Assembly: GCF_000015245.1 (NCBI RefSeq)
Contig: NC_008700.1
Location: 371,001-435,000 of the forward strand
Direction: 5' to 3'
DNA: 64,000 nt
DNA from: Shewanella amazonensis SB2B
GTDB taxonomy: Bacteria > Pseudomonadota > Gammaproteobacteria > Enterobacterales > Shewanellaceae
Part shown: positions 48,393-58,122 of the stretch, one piece after another
Layout of the letters: every line of letters begins with the position of its first letter
Position numbering within the stretch: position 1 is the first letter of the stretch
Notes under the pieces: model-generated
What the model saw: only the letters and a program-made list of their open reading frames with translations
Databases searched by the model: none
What the model was told of the DNA's origin: nothing
Program-made: the position numbers and the translations under genes

Positions 48393-49756
48393 TCCCTCTG
48401 AGTCTGACTCAATTGGCGGCAGCCACCCATGGGCGTCTTTGTGGCGAGGATGTTGTCGTGTCACATCTCGACAGCGACAGCCGAAAAATGACCGTGGGCA
48501 GCTTGTTTGTGGCATTGAAGGGTGAGCGTTTTGACGGCCATGAGTTTGCCGAAGCCGCCGCAGCAGCAGGGGCATCAGCGCTTTTGGTTGAACGTGAGCT
48601 GCCGCTCGCGCTGCCACAACTGGTGGTTGCCGATACACAAAAGGCCATGGGCCAAATTGGCGCCCTGGTGCGCGACAGCGTAAATCCTGTTTGTGTGGCA
48701 CTGACCGGCTCAAACGGCAAAACCAGTGTAAAAGAGATGGTCGCCACCGTGCTGTCGCAACATCATTCCGTGCTCTTTACCGCAGGTAACTTTAACAATG
48801 AAATCGGTGTGCCTCTAACCCTGCTGCGTCTGGAGCAGGGGCACGAGTATGGGGTATTTGAGCTGGGTGCGAACCACAAGGGCGAGATTGATTACACCTC
48901 ATCACTGGTTCGTCCTTCGGTGTCACTGGTCAACAATGTGGGCAGCGCTCACCTTGAAGGTTTTGGCTCAGAGGCCGGTGTTGCCGAGGCCAAGTCCGAA
49001 ATCTATCTGCATCTGGCGCAGGACGGTGTGGGGATTGTGAATCTCGACGACCGCTACGCAGAGACCATGCTCAACAAGCTCAAGGGAAAGCGGGTACTGA
49101 CCTTTGGGCTGGGTGCCGGGGCCGAGATTACCGCCCGGGAAGTGACTGCCGATGCCTTCGGCAGATACAGCTTTTACCTCTGCCATGGCGGAGACCATGT
49201 GACTGTGAGTTTGCCGCTGGCAGGCAAGCATCAGGTGTCCAATGCGCTGGCAACGGCCGCCATCTGCATTGCCCTGGGCTTACCTTTGCAAGAGATAGCA
49301 GCGGGTCTTGCCAAACTGGCTCCGGTCAAGGGACGTATGATGCCACGCCAGTTGGGACGACTGCTGTTGGTGGACGACAGCTACAATGCCAATCCCAATT
49401 CAGTGGGGGCTGCCATCGACTGGCTGAAAGAAATTTCTACAAACAGGACCCTGGTACTGGGCGATTTGGGTGAATTAGGCGACAATGCTGCCCTTTTGCA
49501 CTTTGAGCTGGGGCAGAAGGCCAAAGAAGCCGGGCTCGACAGCCTGTTTTGTCTGGGCAGTTTGAGCCGCCATGCCAGCCAAGCCTTTGGCAGTAAACAT
49601 TTCGAAGAGCTGGATGCTCTCGTGAGTGAATTGATTAACTATATCAACGGGGTAGAGGGAGATGTGACCCTGTTGGTGAAAGGGTCTCGCAGCGCCGCCA
49701 TGGAGCGGGTTGTAGAGGCCTTAACAGCCGCCCATGGGCGCGGGGAGCTGAAATAA
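48389..49756 (+). CDS. murF: UDP-MurNAc-tripeptide:D-Ala-D-Ala ligase
   Basis: A 455-residue Mur ligase that adds D-Ala-D-Ala. P-loop ALTGSNGKTSVKEMV near 105, NFNNEIGVPLTLL, ELGANHKGEI and VDDSYNANPNSVGAA near 330. Starts at GTG within the murE stop. The D-Ala-D-Ala supplied by Ddl is made elsewhere in the genome, since ddl is absent from this cluster. Confidence 0.96.
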   Translation: MIPLSLTQLAAATHGRLCGEDVVVSHLDSDSRKMTVGSLFVALKGERFDGHEFAEAAAAAGASALLVERELPLALPQLVVADTQKAMGQIGALVRDSVNPVCVALTGSNGKTSVKEMVATVLSQHHSVLFTAGNFNNEIGVPLTLLRLEQGHEYGVFELGANHKGEIDYTSSLVRPSVSLVNNVGSAHLEGFGSEAGVAEAKSEIYLHLAQDGVGIVNLDDRYAETMLNKLKGKRVLTFGLGAGAEITAREVTADAFGRYSFYLCHGGDHVTVSLPLAGKHQVSNALATAAICIALGLPLQEIAAGLAKLAPVKGRMMPRQLGRLLLVDDSYNANPNSVGAAIDWLKEISTNRTLVLGDLGELGDNAALLHFELGQKAKEAGLDSLFCLGSLSRHASQAFGSKHFEELDALVSELINYINGVEGDVTLLVKGSRSAAMERVVEALTAAHGRGELK

Positions 49757-50839
49757 ATGCTGGTTTATCTGGCCGAATATCTGACCCAGTTTTACACCGG
49801 GTTTAACGTGTTTTCCTATGTGACCTTCAGAGCCATTCTGGCGCTGCTGACGGCACTCATGTTCAGCCTCTGGTGGGGCCCCAAGTTGATTGAGCGTCTG
49901 CAGGTGCTGCAGATTGGTCAGGTAGTGCGTAACGATGGCCCAGAATCACATTTCAGCAAGCGCGGCACCCCAACCATGGGTGGCTTGTTGATTTTGGCCG
50001 GCATCTTTATCGGCGTATTGCTGTGGGGTGATTTGGGTAGCCGCTACGTGTGGGTCATGCTGTTTGTGCTTGGCTCTTTTGGCCTGATAGGCTTTATCGA
50101 CGACTACCGCAAGGTGGTCCGCAAAGACCCCAAGGGACTGATTGCCCGCTGGAAATACATTTTTCAGTCGCTGGCGGCACTCGTGGTGGCCTTTTACCTG
50201 TTTTACTCGACCAAGCATCCGGGTGAAACCCAGTTGGTGGTGCCTTTCTTTAAAGACATTCTGCCGCAGCTTGGCCTGATGTTTATTGTGCTGACCTATT
50301 TCACCATTGTGGGCGCCAGTAACGCCGTGAACCTGACCGATGGCCTGGATGGGCTCGCTATTATGCCAACCGTGATGGTGGCTGCGGCCTTCGCGCTGAT
50401 TGCTTACCTGTCGGGTCACGTTCAGTTTGCCAACTACTTGCATATCCCTTATTTGCCAGGCTCGGGGGAACTGGTCATTGTCTGTACCGCCATTGTTGGT
50501 GCGGGCCTCGGCTTTTTGTGGTTCAACACCTATCCCGCACAGGTTTTTATGGGTGACGTGGGCTCGCTGTCACTTGGTGCAGCACTCGGCACCATCGCCG
50601 TGCTGGTACGTCAGGAAATCCTGCTGGTGATCATGGGCGGTGTGTTTGTGATGGAAACCCTGTCGGTAATTTTACAGGTGGGTTCTTACAAGCTCCGTGG
50701 CCAGCGGATTTTCCGCATGGCGCCGATTCACCACCACTATGAGCTCAAAGGCTGGCCGGAACCCCGGGTAATTGTCCGCTTCTGGATTATCTCCCTGTTC
50801 CTGGTGCTGCTGGGTCTGGCCACGCTGAAGCTGAGGTAA
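49757..50839 (+). CDS. mraY: Phospho-MurNAc-pentapeptide transferase
   Basis: A 360-residue inner-membrane enzyme with ten helices, moving phospho-MurNAc-pentapeptide to undecaprenyl phosphate to make lipid I. Motifs: KRGTPTMGG near 70, GFIDDYRKV near 112, NLTDGLDGLA near 191, MGDVGSLSLG near 265 and MAPIHHHYELKGW near 320. Starts directly after the murF stop. Confidence 0.97.
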   Translation: MLVYLAEYLTQFYTGFNVFSYVTFRAILALLTALMFSLWWGPKLIERLQVLQIGQVVRNDGPESHFSKRGTPTMGGLLILAGIFIGVLLWGDLGSRYVWVMLFVLGSFGLIGFIDDYRKVVRKDPKGLIARWKYIFQSLAALVVAFYLFYSTKHPGETQLVVPFFKDILPQLGLMFIVLTYFTIVGASNAVNLTDGLDGLAIMPTVMVAAAFALIAYLSGHVQFANYLHIPYLPGSGELVIVCTAIVGAGLGFLWFNTYPAQVFMGDVGSLSLGAALGTIAVLVRQEILLVIMGGVFVMETLSVILQVGSYKLRGQRIFRMAPIHHHYELKGWPEPRVIVRFWIISLFLVLLGLATLKLR

Positions 50840-50841
50840 TT

Positions 50842-52173
50842 ATGGGTCTGCCACTGGATAAGCCACACTCACACGTCGTTCTGGGCCTTGGTGCCACGGG
50901 ACTGTCTGTGGTGCGCTTTCTGGCACGCAAAGGCATAGTGCCGCTGGTGATGGACAGCCGTCGCCAGCCGCCGGGTATGGATGTACTCAGTGCCGAGTTT
51001 CCGGATGTTACGCTGGTTACGGGGGGCTTCGACTGCCGCTATCTGGTGCAGGCTCAGAGCATCATCATCAGCCCGGGTATTGCCGTCGATACCCCAGAGG
51101 TGCGTGCGGCCATGGACATGGGCATTGAAGTGATTGGCGATGTCGAGCTTTTTGCCCGCGAAATACAGGACATGGCGCCCTGCGTGCTGGCCATTACAGG
51201 CTCCAATGGCAAGTCAACCGTGACTACTCTGGTGGGGGAAATGGCCAGGGCTGATAACAAGGCCGTAGCCGTTGGCGGCAATATTGGCGTACCTGCGCTG
51301 GAGCTGCTGGGCAAAGGCGCCGAGCTCTTTGTGCTGGAACTGTCCAGCTTCCAACTGGAAACCACCCACAGTCTTCATTGTATTGCAGGCACCTGCCTGA
51401 ACATCAGTGAAGACCATATGGACAGGTACACAGATCTTGAAGCCTATCGTCAGGCCAAATTGCGGCTCTATCCGCAAAGTAAGCTCAGCGTCTACAACCG
51501 GGACGATGCGGCGACCATACCTGACGAACCACGCAATACCGTCAGTTTTGGCTTGGGTGTACCCGAGCTTGATGACTGGGGGCTGATGGATGGCAAAATT
51601 TACCACGGCGCCAGTGAAATCATGAATTTATTGGACGTGGCGTTGATTGGCAGCCATAACCACGCCAACCTGCTCGCCGCCATGGCACTGTGCGAAGCCG
51701 CAGGTATTTCCCGCGAGGCCATGGTGAAGGTCGCGAAGGAATTTACCGGGCTGGCGCACCGCTGCGAATTGGTGGCAAGCCACAACAGCATTGCCTGGGT
51801 CAACGACTCAAAGGCCACCAATGTGGGGGCAACTGTTGCAGCGCTCAATGGCCTTGCTGAACATCTGGGTGACATCATTCTGATTGCCGGCGGTGATGGT
51901 AAAGGGGCCGACTTCGAACCTCTGCGCGGTGCGCTGGGGGCTGTTAGCCACCTTATTACCCTGGGCCGCGATGGCGACAAGATTGCCGTGCTGAAAGAAG
52001 GCGCCATCAAGGTGGCAACCATGGCGGAAGCGGTTGAAAAGGCAAAAGCCCTGGCAAACCCGGGTGACATTGTGCTCTTGTCTCCAGCCTGCGCCAGCCT
52101 GGACATGTACACCAACTTTATGGCCCGAGGGGATGATTTCAGGGCCAATGTGGAGCGGGTCTATGGCAACTGA
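50842..52173 (+). CDS. murD: UDP-MurNAc-L-Ala:D-Glu ligase
   Basis: A 443-residue Mur ligase adding D-glutamate. N-terminal Rossmann-like VVLGLGATGLSVVRFL, P-loop AITGSNGKSTVTTLVGEM near 117, ELSSFQLETT near 160, HNHANLLAAMALC, VNDSKATNVGAT near 320 and LSPACASLDMY near 413. Starts 2 nt after mraY; its end overlaps ftsW by 11 bp. Confidence 0.96.
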   Translation: MGLPLDKPHSHVVLGLGATGLSVVRFLARKGIVPLVMDSRRQPPGMDVLSAEFPDVTLVTGGFDCRYLVQAQSIIISPGIAVDTPEVRAAMDMGIEVIGDVELFAREIQDMAPCVLAITGSNGKSTVTTLVGEMARADNKAVAVGGNIGVPALELLGKGAELFVLELSSFQLETTHSLHCIAGTCLNISEDHMDRYTDLEAYRQAKLRLYPQSKLSVYNRDDAATIPDEPRNTVSFGLGVPELDDWGLMDGKIYHGASEIMNLLDVALIGSHNHANLLAAMALCEAAGISREAMVKVAKEFTGLAHRCELVASHNSIAWVNDSKATNVGATVAALNGLAEHLGDIILIAGGDGKGADFEPLRGALGAVSHLITLGRDGDKIAVLKEGAIKVATMAEAVEKAKALANPGDIVLLSPACASLDMYTNFMARGDDFRANVERVYGN

Positions 52174-53371
52174 CAGCAAACAGCTCACCCTGTTTGAGCG
52201 TAGCGGCCATTTCTGGACCAGCTGGCTAAGCGGACGCAGTGCGCCCGGCAACCAGCTGTATGACCGTGCGCTGCTGTCTGTTGTGTTGGGATTGATGGGA
52301 TTTGGCTTTGTGATGGTGATGTCGGCCTCCATGCCCGAAGCCCAGAGTTTGAAGGACGACCCCTTCCACTTTATGTACCGCCATGTGTTTTATCTGGTGG
52401 GTTGTGTGGCGATTGCCACTGTGGTGCTGCGTATCCCCATGGCGAGCTGGCAAAAATACAGCCCCTTGTTATTGCTGGGGGTCTTTGTGCTGCTTATCGC
52501 CGTGCTGGTGGTGGGCACTACCGTGAATGGTGCCAGGCGTTGGCTCAGCGTGGGCCCGATACGCATTCAGGTAGCCGAAATGGCCAAACTGGTATTTGCC
52601 ATTTACCTGTCGGGCTACCTAGTGCGCAGGCTCCAGGAAGTGCGTGAAAATGCCAAGGGGTTTTATAAGCCCATCGCCGTGTTTGCGCTTTATGCACTCT
52701 TGATCCTGGCCCAGCCGGATCTGGGCACTGTGGTGGTGCTTTTTGTGGGCACAGTTGGCCTGCTGTTCCTGGCCGGCGCCAGGCTGCTCGACTTTTTTAT
52801 GTTGATTTTTGCCGGCGTGATGGCCTTCGTCGCTCTGGTTGTGCTCGAGCCTTACCGTGTTGCCCGGGTGACATCTTTCCTTAATCCCTGGGAAGATCCC
52901 TTCGGCAGCGGTTACCAGCTCACTCAGTCACTGATGGCCTATGGTCGGGGTGACTGGCTGGGGCAGGGACTGGGCAACAGTATTCAGAAACTGGAATATC
53001 TGCCTGAGGCCCATACCGACTTTATTTTTGCCGTAATCGGTGAAGAGCTGGGATTTATCGGCATTGTAATGGTATTGCTGGCGTTGATGTTTGTGGCACT
53101 GCGCGCCATCCGGTTGGGTAACGAGTGTTTGGGGCTTGAGCGTGCCTTTGAAGGCTACCTCGCCTATGCCATCGGTATTTGGATTTGTTTCCAAACCGTG
53201 GTGAATGTGGGGGCCAGTATCGGCATGTTGCCCACCAAGGGACTGACGCTGCCGTTTATCAGTTACGGCGGCTCCAGTTTGTGGGTAATGACCTCGGCTG
53301 TGTGTATTTTGCTTCGCATCGATTATGAAAAACGCCTGAGTCAGATTCAGGCCGTACAGGGGAGACTCTAA
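52163..53371 (+). CDS. ftsW: Septal peptidoglycan polymerase FtsW
   Basis: A 402-residue SEDS glycosyltransferase with ten helices that polymerises septal glycan with FtsI. The ATG at 52163 has GGAG upstream and overlaps murD; longer in-frame starts would fall within murD. Motifs: VGTTVNGARRWLSVGPI near 138 and NPWEDPFGSGYQLTQSLMAYGRG near 245, then the FISYGGSSL segment near 375. Confidence 0.96.
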   Translation: MATDSKQLTLFERSGHFWTSWLSGRSAPGNQLYDRALLSVVLGLMGFGFVMVMSASMPEAQSLKDDPFHFMYRHVFYLVGCVAIATVVLRIPMASWQKYSPLLLLGVFVLLIAVLVVGTTVNGARRWLSVGPIRIQVAEMAKLVFAIYLSGYLVRRLQEVRENAKGFYKPIAVFALYALLILAQPDLGTVVVLFVGTVGLLFLAGARLLDFFMLIFAGVMAFVALVVLEPYRVARVTSFLNPWEDPFGSGYQLTQSLMAYGRGDWLGQGLGNSIQKLEYLPEAHTDFIFAVIGEELGFIGIVMVLLALMFVALRAIRLGNECLGLERAFEGYLAYAIGIWICFQTVVNVGASIGMLPTKGLTLPFISYGGSSLWVMTSAVCILLRIDYEKRLSQIQAVQGRL

Positions 53372-54454
53372 ATGGGCCCACAGACAGGCAAAAGACTCTT
53401 GGTGATGGCCGGTGGCACCGGTGGTCACGTCTTTCCTGCACTGGCGGTGGCCCGACGTCTCGCCAGTGAAGGGTGGCAAATACGCTGGCTTGGCACGGCC
53501 GATCGTATGGAGGCGCGCTTGGTACCTCAGCACGGTTTCGATATCGACTTTATCGATATTCAGGGCGTGCGCGGAAATGGTTTGCTGCGTAAGCTCGCTG
53601 CGCCTTTTAAGGTGCTGCGATCCGTGATGCAGGCGAGAAAGGTTATCCGTGAGTTCAAGCCGGACGTGGTGCTTGGCATGGGTGGCTTTGCCAGCGGTCC
53701 GGGCGGTGTTGCTGCAAAACTTTGCGGCATTCCCCTGGTGCTCCATGAGCAAAACGCCATTCCGGGGATGACCAATAAGCTTTTATCCCGGATTGCGACC
53801 CGGGTGCTCTGTGCGTTTGAGGGCGCCTTCGGTTCTTTGGGCACAACCGTGGGGAATCCCATCCGCGAAGAGCTGGTGGCATTGGGAGCCAAGCCCCGGG
53901 AATCACGTACCGAAGCGCTGAAAGTGCTGGTGGTCGGCGGCAGCTTGGGTGCCAAGGTGTTTAACGATCTGATGCCTTCGGTCACTGCCCGTATCGCCCA
54001 ACTTCAGCCAGTGACTGTGTGGCACCAGACAGGTAAGAACAATCTGTCGACGGTGCAGGCCGAATATCAGCTGCAGGGCCAGGACGGCGGCGTCAAGATT
54101 GCTGAATTTATTGATGATATGGAAGCTGCCTATCGCTGGGCCGATGTGGTGCTTTGCCGGGCGGGCGCCTTGACCGTATCTGAGCTCGCCGCCGTGGGAC
54201 TGCCCAGTATTCTGGTGCCTTATCCCCATGCGGTGGACGACCATCAAACCATGAATGCCCGGGTATTGGTGGATGCAGGCGCGGCCTTTTTGGTGCCCCA
54301 GCCCATTGCCACCACAGAACTTTTGGCCGACAAGCTGCAGTTGCTTGCCGGTGACAGAGATGAATTGACCCGTATGGGTGAAAGGGCCAGGGCGGCGGCC
54401 GTACTGGATGCCACCGAACGTGTGGCAGAGGTTTGCCGCGAACTGGCGAAATAA
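53372..54454 (+). CDS. murG: Lipid I GlcNAc transferase
   Basis: A 360-residue peripheral membrane GT-B enzyme adding GlcNAc to lipid I to form lipid II. Glycine-rich MAGGTGGHVFPALAVA near 10, GMGGFASGPGG near 103, HEQNAIPGMTNK near 125, VVGGSLGAKVFND near 187 and CRAGALTVSELAAVGLPSILVP near 262. Starts directly after ftsW stop; murC begins 9 nt after it. Confidence 0.97.
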   Translation: MGPQTGKRLLVMAGGTGGHVFPALAVARRLASEGWQIRWLGTADRMEARLVPQHGFDIDFIDIQGVRGNGLLRKLAAPFKVLRSVMQARKVIREFKPDVVLGMGGFASGPGGVAAKLCGIPLVLHEQNAIPGMTNKLLSRIATRVLCAFEGAFGSLGTTVGNPIREELVALGAKPRESRTEALKVLVVGGSLGAKVFNDLMPSVTARIAQLQPVTVWHQTGKNNLSTVQAEYQLQGQDGGVKIAEFIDDMEAAYRWADVVLCRAGALTVSELAAVGLPSILVPYPHAVDDHQTMNARVLVDAGAAFLVPQPIATTELLADKLQLLAGDRDELTRMGERARAAAVLDATERVAEVCRELAK

Positions 54455-54463
54455 AGGTTAGTT

Positions 54464-55918
54464 ATGACACAGACAGAGAAGTACAGACAGCTTCGTACCA
54501 TGATCCCCGAGATGCGCCGCGTGCGCCGCATCCACTTTGTTGGCATCGGCGGGGCCGGTATGGGCGGGATCGCCGAAGTACTGGTGAACGAAGGCTATCA
54601 GGTCAGCGGGTCGGACATTGCCGACAATGCCGTGACAGAGCGTCTGGGAAGTCTGGGTGCCCGTATTTTTATAGGTCATGGCGCCGATAACGTCAGTGGT
54701 GTGGATGTAGTGGTGGTATCGACCGCCATCAAGCACGACAACCCTGAAATCGCTGCGGCCAAAGAGAAGCGTATTCCCATTGTGCGCCGTGCAGAGATGC
54801 TTGCCGAGCTGATGCGTTATCGCCATGGCGTGGCCGTTGCCGGTACCCACGGTAAAACCACCACTACCAGTTTGATTGCCAGTATCTATGGGCAGGCCGA
54901 GCGTGACCCGACTTTTGTGATTGGTGGGCTGCTTAACAGTGCCGGTACCAATGCCCGTCTGGGCTCAAGCCGTTATCTGATTGCCGAAGCCGACGAGAGT
55001 GATGCGAGCTTCCTGCACCTGCAGCCAATGGTGACCGTGGTCACCAACATCGAAGCCGACCACATGGATACCTATGGCGGTGACTTCGAAAAGCTCAAGT
55101 CCACTTTCGTGGATTTTATGCACAATCTGCCGTTTTACGGTGTGGCCGTGGTCTGCGTGGACGACCCTGTGGTGCGCGAGCTTATCCCACGCATTGGCCG
55201 CCAGGTAGTGACTTATGGTTTCAGTGACGATGCCGACGTGCAGGCGCTGAACTTTGTACAGGAAGGCCACAGCTGCCGCTTTACCGTGCGCCGCAAGGGC
55301 AAAGACGATCTGTCGCTCAAGGTCAATCTGCCGGGGCAGCACAATGTGCTTAACTCCCTGGCGGCCATTGCCGTGGCCACCGAGGATGACATTGAAGACG
55401 AGGCTATCGTCAAGGCGCTGGCCGAATTCCAGGGCATTGGCCGCCGCTTCCAGCATCTGGGTAAGTTTGCGACCCCCAACGGTGAGGTCATGCTGGTGGA
55501 TGACTACGGCCACCACCCCAGCGAAGTGCTTGCGACCATTAAAGCCGCCCGCGCCGGTTGGCCCGATAAGCGCCTTGTGATGGCCTATCAGCCCCACAGG
55601 TACACACGTACCCGTGACCTGTACGAGGACTTCGTCGAGGTCTTGTCTCAGGTCGACAAGCTGGTATTGCTGGAAGTGTACGCCGCGGGCGAAACGCCCA
55701 TTCCCGGCGCTGATGGCCGCGCCTTATGCCGCTCAATCCGTCAGCGTGGTCAGTTGGAACCGATTTTTGTGGCAAGCCCAGAGCAGCTGACATCAGTGCT
55801 GCCGGATGTGTTGGCCGATGGCGATCTACTGCTGTGTCAGGGCGCAGGCAATATAGGTGCCTTGTCCCGGGAGTTGGCGGCGACAGAGCTTGGATTTGCC
55901 AAGGTGGAAAATAACTGA
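54464..55918 (+). CDS. murC: UDP-MurNAc:L-Ala ligase
   Basis: A 484-residue Mur ligase adding the first L-alanine. HFVGIGGAGMGGIAEVL near 23, P-loop AGTHGKTTTTSLIAS near 125, AEADESDASFL near 175, DDYGHHPSEV near 345 and AYQPHRYTRTRDL near 375. Ends the first run of tightly packed genes; a 112-bp gap with a promoter follows. Confidence 0.97.
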   Translation: MTQTEKYRQLRTMIPEMRRVRRIHFVGIGGAGMGGIAEVLVNEGYQVSGSDIADNAVTERLGSLGARIFIGHGADNVSGVDVVVVSTAIKHDNPEIAAAKEKRIPIVRRAEMLAELMRYRHGVAVAGTHGKTTTTSLIASIYGQAERDPTFVIGGLLNSAGTNARLGSSRYLIAEADESDASFLHLQPMVTVVTNIEADHMDTYGGDFEKLKSTFVDFMHNLPFYGVAVVCVDDPVVRELIPRIGRQVVTYGFSDDADVQALNFVQEGHSCRFTVRRKGKDDLSLKVNLPGQHNVLNSLAAIAVATEDDIEDEAIVKALAEFQGIGRRFQHLGKFATPNGEVMLVDDYGHHPSEVLATIKAARAGWPDKRLVMAYQPHRYTRTRDLYEDFVEVLSQVDKLVLLEVYAAGETPIPGADGRALCRSIRQRGQLEPIFVASPEQLTSVLPDVLADGDLLLCQGAGNIGALSRELAATELGFAKVENN

Positions 55919-55964
55919 ATGCTGTTGAAAATTTCATCAGTTAAGTGGTTGTTCTCTTTGGCCT

Positions 55965-55992
55965 TTGACCTGAGATCCCGGGTCTATATAAT
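55965..55992 (+). promoter_or_regulatory. Internal promoter before ftsQ
   Basis: TTGACC (55965-55970), 16-bp spacer, TATAAT (55987-55992). It lies in the 112-bp murC-ftsQ gap and can drive ftsQAZ separately from the upstream cluster. Confidence 0.72.
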
Positions 55993-56030
55993 GGCCGGTT
56001 ATTCTGTGGCTCGGCGCTGAGGAGCAGGCG

Positions 56031-56855
56031 TTGGCAAGAGACAGGAAAACCCCGACGCGCAGGGCGCCGCCGGAAAAGCGGCCCAGAGGGCCGGAGCTTC
56101 GCCAGCGCGGAGTGCAGTTTTGGGCAGGATTATGTTCGCTTAATTGGTATCTCATCACCGGATTCAGCTTTTTTCTGCTGGTGCTGGCAGGTTTGGGGTA
56201 CAGCGGATATCGGCTCCATGGGCTGTTAAATAACGCTGAAGCCTTGCCCATTGAGGCCCTGGTTATCAAGGGTGACCGGGTATACACCACGGAAGAGGAA
56301 ATCCGTGGTGCCATGGAGAAGCTGATGGCACGAAGCTTTTTCAGCGCCGATGTGATGGAAATACAGCAGGCGATTGAAGCCCTGCCTTGGGTATACAAGG
56401 CATCGGTACGCCGGATGTGGCCCGCGCGAATCAAGGTGTACCTGCAGGAGCAGCAGGCAGCTGCCCGTTGGAACGGCATGGATTGGGTCAATGAGCAGGG
56501 CGAGGTGTTCAGCGCACCTGAGCAGCAGGGGCTGACCGACCTGCCCAAACTGTCAGGACCCGAGAATATGTCGGCAGAGGTGCTCACCTCTTATAGGCAG
56601 ATAGCGGAATTGCTGCAGATTAATGGCTATGGGCTAGAAAGCCTGAGCCTGAGCCCAAGACATGCGTGGATTGCCGTGCTTGATAATGGCATCACACTGG
56701 AGCTTGGGAGGGAAGACAAGATGGCGAGGGTGCAGCGTTTTATCAATGTGTACCCGACGCTGGCTAAGCAGCCCAAGGCTGTCGCCCGGGTGGATTTGCG
56801 CTACGACACAGGATTGGCCGTAGGCTGGAATGAGACAAAACAAGAGAGTCGCTAA
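56031..56855 (+). CDS. ftsQ: Cell division protein FtsQ
   Basis: A 274-residue bitopic protein. An Arg/Pro-rich cytoplasmic tail (about 1-40), a membrane helix (LITGFSFFLLVLAGLGYSGY, about 42-62), a POTRA domain (about 70-140: ALVIKGDRVYTTEEEIRGA, FFSADVMEIQQAIEALPWV) and a C-terminal beta domain follow. Starts at TTG, since no ATG or GTG fits before the helix and GAGGAG lies 7 nt upstream. It links FtsL/FtsB to the divisome. Confidence 0.93.
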   Translation: MARDRKTPTRRAPPEKRPRGPELRQRGVQFWAGLCSLNWYLITGFSFFLLVLAGLGYSGYRLHGLLNNAEALPIEALVIKGDRVYTTEEEIRGAMEKLMARSFFSADVMEIQQAIEALPWVYKASVRRMWPARIKVYLQEQQAAARWNGMDWVNEQGEVFSAPEQQGLTDLPKLSGPENMSAEVLTSYRQIAELLQINGYGLESLSLSPRHAWIAVLDNGITLELGREDKMARVQRFINVYPTLAKQPKAVARVDLRYDTGLAVGWNETKQESR

Positions 56856-56858
56856 CTG

Positions 56859-58094
56859 ATGACCAAGAACCAGGATAGAAATCTGATAGTCGGATTGGAC
56901 ATAGGTACCGCCAAGGTCGCTGCGATCATCGGCGAAGTCATGCCTGACGGAGAGATCAGCATTGTGGGTCTTGGCAACCACCCCTCCCGGGGAATGGATA
57001 AGGGTGGGGTGAACGACCTCGACTCTATCGTGCGCAGCGTGCAGCGGGCACTGGATCAGGCAGAGCTGATGGCCGACTGTCAGGTGTCGTCAGTGTATAT
57101 GTCGATTTCCGGCAAGCATATCGCCTGCCAGAACGAGCGTGGCATGGTGTCCATCAACGATGAAGAGGTGACTCAGGAAGATGTCGACAATGTCATCCAC
57201 ACGGCCCGATCGGTGAAGATCCCGACAGAGCGTCGCATCCTGCATGTGTTGCCGCAGGAATACGCCATCGATGTGCAGGAAGGGATCCGCAGTCCCATTG
57301 GTATGTCGGGTATGCGTATGGAGGCCAAGGTACATATAGTGACCTGTGCCAACGACATGGCCAAAAACATCACCAAGAGCGTTGAACGCTGCGGTCTTAA
57401 GGTAGATGACCTGGTGTTTTCCGGTATCGCCTCTGCCGATGCGGTGCTGACCAACGATGAAAAAGACCTGGGTGTGTGTCTGGTCGATATCGGCGGCGGA
57501 ACCACTGATATTACGGTTTACACCAATGGCGCTCTGCGTCACTGCGCCGTAGTCCCTGTGGCCGGTAATCAGGTAACCAACGACATCGCCAAAATTTTCA
57601 GAACGCCACTGTCCCACGCGGAGCAAATCAAGGTGCAGTATGCCAGTGCACGCAGCGCCATGGTCAGCCGCGAAGACAGCATTGAAGTGCCCTCTGTGGG
57701 CGGTCGTCCATCGCGTACCATGTCTCGCCATACCCTGGCTGAGGTGGTGGAGCCAAGGTATCAGGAGTTGTTTGAGTTGGTACTCAAAGAGCTTCGCAGT
57801 GCACGACTGGAAGATCAAATTGCCGCAGGCATAGTGCTCACTGGCGGCACAGCGTCTATCGAAGGCGCTGTCGATGTGGCCGAAGCCGTGTTCGGCATGC
57901 CGGTACGGGTCGCATCACCCATGCCGGTTAAAGGTTTATACGAATATGTGGATCAGCCCATTTACTCCACAGGGGTGGGGCTGCTTCACTATGGCGCCCG
58001 TCGGGTGCTCGAGCGGCAATACGAGCGTCCGCAGCGTCAAGGGGTCACCAGTGTCTGGAATCGGGTCCAGAGCTGGTTTAAGGGTGAATTTTAA
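56859..58094 (+). CDS. ftsA: Cell division protein FtsA
   Basis: A 411-residue actin-like ATPase anchoring FtsZ to the membrane. VGLDIGTAKVAAIIGEV near 11, the 1C domain (about 85-160), VDIGGGTTDITVY near 208, GIVLTGGTASIEG near 335, and a C-terminal amphipathic membrane-targeting helix (WNRVQSWFKGEF). Follows ftsQ by 3 nt. Confidence 0.97.
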   Translation: MTKNQDRNLIVGLDIGTAKVAAIIGEVMPDGEISIVGLGNHPSRGMDKGGVNDLDSIVRSVQRALDQAELMADCQVSSVYMSISGKHIACQNERGMVSINDEEVTQEDVDNVIHTARSVKIPTERRILHVLPQEYAIDVQEGIRSPIGMSGMRMEAKVHIVTCANDMAKNITKSVERCGLKVDDLVFSGIASADAVLTNDEKDLGVCLVDIGGGTTDITVYTNGALRHCAVVPVAGNQVTNDIAKIFRTPLSHAEQIKVQYASARSAMVSREDSIEVPSVGGRPSRTMSRHTLAEVVEPRYQELFELVLKELRSARLEDQIAAGIVLTGGTASIEGAVDVAEAVFGMPVRVASPMPVKGLYEYVDQPIYSTGVGLLHYGARRVLERQYERPQRQGVTSVWNRVQSWFKGEF

Positions 58095-58122
58095 CTAACG
58101 CAGGCAAACGGAGATTCAGACC

